Assembly: GCA_946411565.1 (NCBI GenBank)
Contig: CAMKEM010000009.1
Location: forward strand, 1-64,000
Reading direction: 5' to 3'
Length of the DNA stretch: 64,000 nucleotides
From: an uncultured Prevotellaceae bacterium
Lineage (GTDB): Bacteria > Bacteroidota > Bacteroidia > Bacteroidales > Bacteroidaceae
The position numbers and the translations under genes are program-made. Positions 49,421 to 57,211 of the stretch are shown in pieces; the first letter of the stretch is position 1, and the number at the start of each line of letters is the position of its first letter. The notes beneath the pieces are model-generated. The model did not search any database. It had not been told where the DNA came from and saw only the letters and a list, made by a program, of their open reading frames with translations.

Positions 49421-50216
49421 GAAATACTCAATCATCGTTGTCACGCTGAATAATGCCGACGGACTGAAGAGGACTCTCCAGAGTGTGAGTGCCCTCAGTT
49501 ATCCGTGCCATGAGGTGATAGTTATTGACGGTGCAAGTACAGACGCTACGAAGACTGTTGTGGAGGGCTTTGGTGAACTCGTCACAATCTTTGTCTCTGA
49601 GAAGGATAATGGCATCTATAACGCGATGAACAAGGGCATTGCTTATGCCACAGGAGACTATACCGTGTTTATGAACGCTGGTGACTGCTTTGCCACTCCC
49701 GATGTCCTTGCTATGGTTAGCCAGTGTGATGCAGATATCATTCTCGGTGGTGCGAGATACGGGGATTCAGACCGTCCTGTTCCTGAGAAGATGACATTGT
49801 ATGATGTCCTTTCGCTCGGCATAAATCATCAATCCACCTATTATCGCACGGACTTGCTTCGTAAGTACGGCTTTGATGAGAGTTACCGACTGATAGCCGA
49901 CCTGAAGTCGGTTGTTGAGCCTATGGCACGAGATAAGGCTACTATTGCCACTATCCCTTCTATGCTTTCCGTTTGCGAGGGTGGTGGTATAAGCAAGCAG
50001 AAATGGCGGGATACCCTTGTAGAGAGCCGTCGCATAGTGTCAGAAGTGATAGAGCCATATTATAGTGAGGACTATCTACGTTTCTCTCGCATAAACAATA
50101 GCATGCTTGATGATTTCATAGTCCTCTCGCACTTTCAAAGCATCTTCCCATTACTTCGCCTTATGGCAAAGGTTATGCGCTTTCTAAACTCTAAATTCAA
50201 GCATATCCCACTATGA
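49380..50216 (+). CDS. Glycosyltransferase family 2; likely ATG start at 49404 or 49410
   Basis: YSIIVVTLNNADGLKRTLQSVSALSYPCHEVIVIDGASTDATK, EKDNGIYNAMNKGIAYATGDYTVFMNAGD. Confidence 0.92.
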   Translation: MPHAISKSMEMSNRKYSIIVVTLNNADGLKRTLQSVSALSYPCHEVIVIDGASTDATKTVVEGFGELVTIFVSEKDNGIYNAMNKGIAYATGDYTVFMNAGDCFATPDVLAMVSQCDADIILGGARYGDSDRPVPEKMTLYDVLSLGINHQSTYYRTDLLRKYGFDESYRLIADLKSVVEPMARDKATIATIPSMLSVCEGGGISKQKWRDTLVESRRIVSEVIEPYYSEDYLRFSRINNSMLDDFIVLSHFQSIFPLLRLMAKVMRFLNSKFKHIPL

Positions 50217-51154
50217 CCATAACGATTCTTGTCCCCGTCTATTGCGTGGAGAAATACATAGTTGAGTGTGCAGAATCACTCTTTTTGCAGACATATTCTG
50301 ATATAGAGTATGTATTTTGTGATGACTGTACTCCTGATAGAAGTATAGAGGTCTTGCATGAGGTTATGGAGCGATATCCTGATCGTAAGTCACATGTGCA
50401 CATCATCCACAATGATTCCAACAAGGGAATTGGTTATACCAGATCACTTCTCGTTTCACAAGTATTGACAGAGGCGTTCTTCTTTGTGGATAGTGACGAT
50501 GTGTTGCCTCACAATGCTGTGGCTATTCTTGTCAATAAAATGAAAGAAACTGATTCTGATATCGTGGATGGAGCTTATGCTGTCTATGTTGATGAGAAGG
50601 CTGGAAAGGTTATAAAGCCATCACACGATGAGCCGTCAAAGTATCTTGATAAGATTCTTTGTCAGAATATCATCTTGCCTCGTGTTTGGGGAAGACTTTA
50701 TAAAGTCTCTGTGTTACAGCAGGTTAAGGAACTCTTCTTCGAAGGAATTGACTTTGCGGAGGATATTTGTGCCACAAGCAGATTGGCTTGTGTAACATCG
50801 CGTTCTTGGACGGATGATGTCGTCTATTACTATCGTACGGATAACATCAATTCCTATACGCGAAACATAACGAAGAAAAACGTCCTGTCATATTTCCGTG
50901 CTATGTCTGTGGTGTTATCTTTCTATCATCAGCGCAAGGGGCATCTTCCAATGTCTCTTGAAATTGGAGTGCTCAATGCCTATCGTCAGTGTGGCAGGTC
51001 TAATATTCCTGTAAGCAAGGCTGATGAAATAATAGGTTATGTTCCAGAACATTTTACGGCTCAATTACTTTGTTGGTTATTCCACAGTAAATCAAAAGTG
51101 GTACGGAAGATAGCAGATTTGATGTATAGAGTTGTGCGAACTTGTAATTCATAA
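50213..51154 (+). CDS. Glycosyltransferase family 2
   Basis: ITILVPVYCVEKYIVECAESLFLQTYSDIEYVFCDDCTPDRS, AFFFVDSDDVLP. Confidence 0.92.
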   Translation: MTITILVPVYCVEKYIVECAESLFLQTYSDIEYVFCDDCTPDRSIEVLHEVMERYPDRKSHVHIIHNDSNKGIGYTRSLLVSQVLTEAFFFVDSDDVLPHNAVAILVNKMKETDSDIVDGAYAVYVDEKAGKVIKPSHDEPSKYLDKILCQNIILPRVWGRLYKVSVLQQVKELFFEGIDFAEDICATSRLACVTSRSWTDDVVYYYRTDNINSYTRNITKKNVLSYFRAMSVVLSFYHQRKGHLPMSLEIGVLNAYRQCGRSNIPVSKADEIIGYVPEHFTAQLLCWLFHSKSKVVRKIADLMYRVVRTCNS

Positions 51155-51177
51155 TTATTAATTCGTGATTAATACAA

Positions 51178-52608
51178 GTGTCTGAATCATTAAAACAAAA
51201 AACGGCAAAAGGTCTTTTCTGGGGAGCTTTGAATAGCGGAACTACCCAGATACTCAATCTTGTAATAGGTATCGTTCTTGCACGTCATCTGACTAAGGGC
51301 GATTATGGTGTCGTGACCGTACTCACCATCTTCACGGCTATTGCTGCTGACCTCCAAAGTGCAGGATTTACGCAAGGACTCATCAATATCAAGCGTCCTA
51401 CGGCACGCAATTACAACTCTGTTTTTTCGTTTAATGTCTGTATGTCGATGCTGATGTATGTGATACTATTTTTCTGTGCGCCACTAATTGCTCAGTTCTA
51501 TCATCAGCCCTGCCTCACGTATGTTTCTCGTGTGGTATTTCTTACTTTCTTCATTTCTTCGCTTGGTATTGCTCATGGAGGATATATGGCTAAGAATATG
51601 ATGAATAAGGAACTTGCTATCATTGGTGCTCTCGCCCTTATCATTTCGGGTGCTGTTGGTATCACGCTTGTATTACTTGGTTTTGCCTATTGGTCACTTG
51701 TCTGGCAACAGGTCACTTATATGGTGGTGGTTAATATTGGACGCTATTACTATGTTCGCGATTGGCGACCACGCCTTTCGCTCGATTTTGGACCTGTGCG
51801 TGAATTAGCTCCATTTGCGCTAAAGATTCTTGTCACGAAGATAATCAATACTATTTCTACCAATATTCTTACCGTTATCTTTGGCCGTAAGTTTGCTATT
51901 CATGAGGTTGGAAGCTATGGTCAGGCATTCAAGTGGAATACTATGGCGTATTCGCTTGTGGCAAATACCGTTGGGCAGATAGCTCAACCTGTTCTTGTGG
52001 AGTCGGAAAAAAATATGGCTTTTCGTAAGATGCTCCGTTTCACGTGCTTTTTCTCTATGCCACTTATGTTCGGCTTCGCCTTAGTAAGTGAGGAGTTCAT
52101 ACTCATTACCATCAAGGATGAATGGATAGAGTGTGTTCCGCTATTGCAGGTTCTCTGTATTTCTGGTGCTTTTATGCCTATACACACAATGTATCAGAAC
52201 CTTGCAATCAGTCGTGGTAGAAGTGATATTTTCATGTGGCTAAATATTGGTCAGATAGCATTACAGATAGCCATAGTCTTTGCTTTTTCATGTTATGGAA
52301 TGTTCGTTATGGTTGCCGCTTATTCTGCTATGATGATTCTGTGGCTATTCCCGTGGCATCTTTATGCAGGAAGGCTTATAGAATATAGTTGGTGGCAAGC
52401 CTTTAAGGATGTAGCGCCATTTACTCTAACGGCGGCTGTTACTATGGTAATAACCTATTACGTTACGAAAACGATAACTAACATTTATCTTCTTCTCATC
52501 GTAAGATGCGTCCTTGCTGCTGCAATCTACTATTTTGTGATGAAACTCTGTAAGGTTCAGATTCTTGCAGAGTGCGAACAATTCTTCTTGAATAAGCTAA
52601 GGAAATAG
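51178..52608 (+). CDS. Oligosaccharide flippase / lipopolysaccharide biosynthesis protein (Wzx-like); GTG start
   Basis: LKQKTAKGLFWGALNSGTTQILNLVIGIVLARHLTKGDYGVV and multi-TM pattern. Confidence 0.92.
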   Translation: MSESLKQKTAKGLFWGALNSGTTQILNLVIGIVLARHLTKGDYGVVTVLTIFTAIAADLQSAGFTQGLINIKRPTARNYNSVFSFNVCMSMLMYVILFFCAPLIAQFYHQPCLTYVSRVVFLTFFISSLGIAHGGYMAKNMMNKELAIIGALALIISGAVGITLVLLGFAYWSLVWQQVTYMVVVNIGRYYYVRDWRPRLSLDFGPVRELAPFALKILVTKIINTISTNILTVIFGRKFAIHEVGSYGQAFKWNTMAYSLVANTVGQIAQPVLVESEKNMAFRKMLRFTCFFSMPLMFGFALVSEEFILITIKDEWIECVPLLQVLCISGAFMPIHTMYQNLAISRGRSDIFMWLNIGQIALQIAIVFAFSCYGMFVMVAAYSAMMILWLFPWHLYAGRLIEYSWWQAFKDVAPFTLTAAVTMVITYYVTKTITNIYLLLIVRCVLAAAIYYFVMKLCKVQILAECEQFFLNKLRK

Positions 52609-52653
52609 TATTTCTCTTCGCTTCTCTATCGTTCATCCTCCGTCGTTCTTCCT

Positions 52654-52717
52654 AACCAAACTCGGTGAAGGTCCGTTCTAAGTCCGCTTCTGGAACGGAC
52701 CTTCACCGAGTTTGGTT
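52654..52717. repeat. Long-stem hairpin, copy 2, between convergent genes
   Basis: aaccaaactcggtgaaggtccgtt ... aacggaccttcaccgagtttggtt, perfect 24-bp stem with 16-nt loop. Confidence 0.95.
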
Positions 52718-52744
52718 CCTTTTCATATTGGAGCTATAACGAAA

Positions 52745-53626
52745 TCACATAGGCTTCACCCTCTTGTATAAATCTACGAATGCGTGGCTATGGTGGCTTA
52801 CGCGTTTTTCTACAGGAGGAAGCTGCATATAGTCGCCGTACATTTGGGTAAGATAGTCGTGATAGTTGCCTGGGATATAAACCTCGGTATCTTCAAATGG
52901 TTTCTTTGTGAGAGGGAGAATCCATTCTTTAGGATGAATCTCTTTCTCTGCCCATGCGCCTCCATAGTTAGCTATGTTTACCGACGTGTTGAAGTCGTGG
53001 GATGTGGCTATTGCGTGGAGTTTTTTTATAAGCAGTTTACGGATAGTTTCTCTTCCAAAGATAAAAGCCGCTGTCTGGAATGCCATACGTCCCCATTCCT
53101 TGGGCTTGAATAACAAACTGATGTATTCTCCAAAGGTAAGATGCCCAATTGTTGCGTCTATTTTGTTAGAAATTCGCTTGAAGGTTTTCATCATGCGAGT
53201 TGCCTCTGCTTTGTCTGATGATGTGCCGTCAATAGGAAAAATGTCGATGTAGATGCCGTAGAGGCATGGAACGTTTTCAATTTCTATTAGCGAGGTGTCT
53301 TTGTCGCAGAACTTCGAAAAGAAGAAAGGGTAGCCTTTCATTTCTGGTGTGGCAAGCTCGTAGTGCCCGAGATATATAGTCTTGCAGAGCTTTAGGAAAC
53401 GCTCATAGTCGGGACGGGGCATAGCAATATCAATATCGTCATCCCAAGGAATCATACCTCCGTGGCGTACAGCACCTATAACTGTACCTCCTACACAGAA
53501 ATATGTCAGCTGATGTGCCTCGCATATTTCCACGAACTTATGAAGGCATCCCATTAGGATGTCGTTCCATCTTTTCTTATCTTCTTCTGAAAATTGGTAT
53601 TCCAACTTAAAATTAACAGTTAACAA
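52745..53626 (-). CDS. LicD family phosphotransferase
   Basis: YFCVGGTVIGAVRHGGMIPWDDDIDIAMPRPDYERF. Confidence 0.93.
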   Translation of the reverse strand: MLTVNFKLEYQFSEEDKKRWNDILMGCLHKFVEICEAHQLTYFCVGGTVIGAVRHGGMIPWDDDIDIAMPRPDYERFLKLCKTIYLGHYELATPEMKGYPFFFSKFCDKDTSLIEIENVPCLYGIYIDIFPIDGTSSDKAEATRMMKTFKRISNKIDATIGHLTFGEYISLLFKPKEWGRMAFQTAAFIFGRETIRKLLIKKLHAIATSHDFNTSVNIANYGGAWAEKEIHPKEWILPLTKKPFEDTEVYIPGNYHDYLTQMYGDYMQLPPVEKRVSHHSHAFVDLYKRVKPM

Positions 53627-53675
53627 TTAACATGGAGTGTACAAACTAAATTAGGTAATTCGTAACTCGTAATTT

Positions 53676-54695
53676 TTATAGCATACATCCATAGTGGTCA
53701 ACAATGCCGAGCAGATGCTTCTGCTTGTCGGCTACAAGCACGCTATGAACCTTGTATTTCTGCATTACTGCCTGAATAGCGGTAATCTTTGTCGTAGGTA
53801 AAACAATCTTTGGTGTAGTGGTCATGATGTCGCTCACCTTATGATTGAAGAACTGCTCTTGCCAACGCTCGGTAGCACGTCTTAGGTCACCATCGGTTAT
53901 AAGTCCGATGATACGTCCTTCCTCATCCAATGATACTCCCATTCCGAGCTTTCCTCTACTAACCTCAATAATTGCCTCACCAAGTCGCATATCGGCAGGA
54001 ATGACAGGAAGGTTTTCCTTGAACATAACGTCCTCAGCAGTAGTAAGTAATCGCTTGCCAAGAGAACCGCCAGGGTGGAAAAGCGCAAAGTCGTTTGGCT
54101 TGAAATTGCGCATGTGAACAAGAGCACAAGCTAAGGCATCACCCATTACCATCGTGGTGGTTGTGGAAGATGTTGGGGCAAGGTTCAGGGGGTCTGCCTC
54201 GTGGTCAACAGCAATGTTGAGGTGGCAGATAGAGTATTGTGCAAGAAGTGAATCTGGATTTCCCGTAACACCGATTATTGGTACCTTACGCTCTATCAAA
54301 AGCGGTATGAAGCGAAGAAGCTCATCTGTAAGACCAGAATATGAAATTGCCATCACCACATCGTTCCCGTCAATCATTCCGAGGTCACCGTGATAGGCGT
54401 CAAGAGGATTGAGGAAGAACGAAGGAGTGCCAAGAGAGGCAAGTGTGGAGGCAATCTTTTCTCCCACGTGACCGCTCTTGCCAACGCCTGTGACGATTAG
54501 CTTTCCCTTACAATTATAAATCATCTCCACCGCCTTCTGAAAGTTATCATCAAGCAGCGGAATGAGGTTCAGTATGGCTTGAGCCTCGTCCTTGAAGCAT
54601 TTTATGGCAAATTCCTTTATATCCATTACAGATGATGTGAACCTGTTATTGTTTTTATCATTTGCAAAGGTACAAAGAATTATCGGAACAACCAA
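53676..54695 (-). CDS. KpsF/GutQ family arabinose-5-phosphate isomerase (SIS + 2 CBS); likely start Met at 54626
   Basis: KLIVTGVGKSGHVGEKIASTLASLGTPSFFLNPLDAYHGDLGMI; LAPTSSTTTTMVMGDALA; CBS tail; promoter-like CAAAGGTA at 54665-54672 lies inside the longer ORF. Confidence 0.93.
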   Translation of the reverse strand: MVVPIILCTFANDKNNNRFTSSVMDIKEFAIKCFKDEAQAILNLIPLLDDNFQKAVEMIYNCKGKLIVTGVGKSGHVGEKIASTLASLGTPSFFLNPLDAYHGDLGMIDGNDVVMAISYSGLTDELLRFIPLLIERKVPIIGVTGNPDSLLAQYSICHLNIAVDHEADPLNLAPTSSTTTTMVMGDALACALVHMRNFKPNDFALFHPGGSLGKRLLTTAEDVMFKENLPVIPADMRLGEAIIEVSRGKLGMGVSLDEEGRIIGLITDGDLRRATERWQEQFFNHKVSDIMTTTPKIVLPTTKITAIQAVMQKYKVHSVLVADKQKHLLGIVDHYGCML

Positions 54696-54871
54696 ATTTT
54701 CATGACCTTTTAATTCCTGATAGTAAATAATGTGTGAAACGTATTTTGCCCTAAATATATATCACTATTGAATTTTATTTATATTCAAAAACGAGCATTT
54801 TGAGGCTACGTTAATTTATGACGAATAGCGTTAATCTTCCATAATCGTTTTGTTTTTCCGACTTTTTTTCG

Positions 54872-54879
54872 TATCTTTG
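54872..54879 (+). promoter_or_regulatory. Bacteroidota promoter -7 (TATCTTTG) with -33 TTTG at 54849-54852
   Basis: TTTG-N19-TATCTTTG immediately upstream of ATG 54885. Confidence 0.75.
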
Positions 54880-54884
54880 CAGTC

Positions 54885-56006
54885 ATGAGCGTAAATCGTA
54901 CATTTAAAACTATAATATGTGCATGTATATTGGTGCTTGGTTTAACAAGTTTTTCAAAGGAAGGCTTTACGCTGACCGAGCAACAACAGATAAGCGTTGA
55001 GACACCGGGATTGTTCATGCAATCCAATGCCTTTCAGGTAGATTTTGCCCAGATGGCTAAGGGCGAATATTCCTTTCCTCTTCCTGTGGGAAAGATTGCT
55101 GATGTAACTCCTTCTGATATTCTTATAGAGACAACCAAAGGCGATGCCGTTAAGGCTATGTTCGGTGGCGTGGTTCGACTTTCACGTAACACCCCACATC
55201 TTGGCAATGTGGTTGTTGTCCGTCACGATAATGGTTTGGAAACTGTCTATGCCCATAATGTGCAGAACCTTGTAAAAGTAGGGCAGAGCGTTAAGGCTGG
55301 TCAGACAATCGCTATTGTAGGAGGTGAGGGTGGCCGTACTTGCTTACTGTTCGCCATAATGGTGAATGGTCGTAGGATAAACCCAGAAACGATTCTTGAT
55401 GTGGATGCTCATGCACTTCATCGTCAGGTTGTTACATTCAAGAAAGTAGATAAGGGTATTGAGGTTGTCTGTGCTCGAAAGGAACGAAAGAAGAAGGAGC
55501 CTGAAGGGATGAGTATGGATACCAACGATCCATTCGGTGGCAATTCCGTATATCGTCTGGATCTCACTTCCATCAAGTCGTGGCGCTATCCTCTTGATGA
55601 TTCTCACGTAATCAGCGGCTATGGTGGCAGGCGACATCATTCGGGTGTGGATATAAAGAATGCACCTAACAAGGAGGTTTATGCCGCTTTTGATGGTCTT
55701 GTGGTGCAGTCGGGAAATTTCTCTGGCTATGGTAAGTGCGTTACCGTTCGTCATCCCAACGGACTTGAGACTCGATATTCTCACAATAGCAAGAACTATG
55801 TGAACGTGGGGGATAAGGTTAAGGCAGGTGATGTTATCGGCACTACAGGTCGTACAGGTCGTGCCACAACCGAGCATCTGCATTTCGAAATTCGCATAGC
55901 AGGTCGTGCTTTTGATCCTGCCTACGTGTTCGATCACGTCAACCATTGCTTGCAGCAATGTGTCTTGCAGTTCAAGAAGAACGGAAGCGTGTCGAGGTTG
56001 AAATAG
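54885..56006 (+). CDS. M23 family peptidase with two tandem LytM-like domains
   Basis: GYGGRRHHSGVDIKNAPNKEVYAAFDGLVVQSGNFSGYGKCVTVRHPNGLETRYSHNSK; HLHFEIR. Confidence 0.92.
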   Translation: MSVNRTFKTIICACILVLGLTSFSKEGFTLTEQQQISVETPGLFMQSNAFQVDFAQMAKGEYSFPLPVGKIADVTPSDILIETTKGDAVKAMFGGVVRLSRNTPHLGNVVVVRHDNGLETVYAHNVQNLVKVGQSVKAGQTIAIVGGEGGRTCLLFAIMVNGRRINPETILDVDAHALHRQVVTFKKVDKGIEVVCARKERKKKEPEGMSMDTNDPFGGNSVYRLDLTSIKSWRYPLDDSHVISGYGGRRHHSGVDIKNAPNKEVYAAFDGLVVQSGNFSGYGKCVTVRHPNGLETRYSHNSKNYVNVGDKVKAGDVIGTTGRTGRATTEHLHFEIRIAGRAFDPAYVFDHVNHCLQQCVLQFKKNGSVSRLK

Positions 56007-56106
56007 GGAAATCCCTACCTTGCTTTCGGGATTATATCTTTTTCGTCTTGAACAAAATCTGTACTTTTGCACTCAGAAAATAAAAGGTATGTAATTTTCA
56101 AGAGAT

Positions 56107-56880
56107 ATGAAAAAGTCTGTTATTATAGCTACTTGTGGCGTATTGCTACTGACATCCTGCGGATCAACTGCTGGAGAAGGTGCTTTCAATGGTGCTATGC
56201 TTGGCGGATGGTTCGGTTCTGCTATTGGTGGCATCATAGGTGGGCATTACGGTCACGATGTTGGTACTGTGGTCGGAATGGCAACTGGTGCTGTGATCGG
56301 TGCTCAGAATGGTGCAGAGGAAGAGGAACGACGCATTGAGGCATACGAGGAGGCTCGTCGTGAGCGCGTGCAACGTCATCGTGGGCATAGGCATCGCGGT
56401 ATTGAACGTCGTGGAAATGTCGATAGAAGATACGATGATGACTATGATAGCGGCTTTGACTCTACGAATTCTGGTGATGACCGCATTGAGTTTGAGTCAA
56501 GTGTGGCTGAATCCCAGTCCACAGTCTTTGAACTGAAGAACCAGCACTTCACCGATGCTAATAATGATGGAATATTACAGCGTTCTGAGGTTGGAAGGAT
56601 TTCTTTCGAGATAAAGAATGTTACTTCTCAGATTCAGTACGACCTTATCCCTGCTGTTGTTGAGAGCTCAGGTAACAGCCACATCCTTATCTCTCCTTCT
56701 GCTCATATCGAGAATATTGCCCCTGGACAGACTCTTCGCTATACGGCAATGGTTGCTGCTGACGGAAGTCTGAAGGATGGTAAGGCAACTTTCGAGATAT
56801 CAGTATCTTTGGACGGCAGAGTGCAGGGTAAGGAACTGTTGATTGAGGTGCCAACCAGCAAAACAAAGAATCAGAAATAA
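56107..56880 (+). CDS. Glycine-zipper lipoprotein/membrane protein
   Basis: Lipobox LLLTSCG; GAMLGGWFGSAIGGIIGGHYGHDVGTVVGMATGAVIGAQNGA. Confidence 0.8.
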   Translation: MKKSVIIATCGVLLLTSCGSTAGEGAFNGAMLGGWFGSAIGGIIGGHYGHDVGTVVGMATGAVIGAQNGAEEEERRIEAYEEARRERVQRHRGHRHRGIERRGNVDRRYDDDYDSGFDSTNSGDDRIEFESSVAESQSTVFELKNQHFTDANNDGILQRSEVGRISFEIKNVTSQIQYDLIPAVVESSGNSHILISPSAHIENIAPGQTLRYTAMVAADGSLKDGKATFEISVSLDGRVQGKELLIEVPTSKTKNQK

Positions 56881-56969
56881 AAAAACTGTAAAACATATCG
56901 CATTTTGATTATTTTTTGTTACCTTTGCACTCAGCAAACGTAAACAACCAATAATCTCAAGGAAAATGC

Positions 56970-57012
56970 AAAAAGAAGATTCCTCCTTGAAGCAAGGGGG
57001 AATCTTTTTTCT
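56970..57012 (+). terminator. Rho-independent terminator
   Basis: aaaaagaagattcctccttgaagcaagggggaatcttttttct. Confidence 0.75.
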
Positions 57013-57074
57013 GTTATTCCGAACGCGAGGGTAGGGATTAAAAAATTAAGAGATTAAGATATTGATAAATTAAG

Positions 57075-57108
57075 AAAACTTTGCGTCTCTGCGTCTTTGC
57101 GTTTCAAC
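57075..57108. repeat. ctttgcgtctctgcgtctttgcgttt repeat, single arm
   Basis: Same words as 3575-3636 and 34966-35041. Confidence 0.75.
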
Positions 57109-57177
57109 AAGATAATTGGGTTGTTTGTCAAGAAACGATTATCCCCGCAATGCCCTCTGCGGAAAAAGCTATAAAGA

Positions 57178-57207
57178 ATTCCCCCTTGGGGGGATAGGGG
57201 GCTTTTA
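57178..57207 (+). repeat. G/C-rich palindromic element upstream of the PEP-synthase-like gene
   Basis: attcccccttggggggatagggggctttt. Confidence 0.8.
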
Positions 57208-57211
57208 AAAT

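Noticed and set aside
55344-56072. 242-aa antisense ORF opposite the M23 peptidase
   Set aside because: Shadow ORF of a well-supported gene
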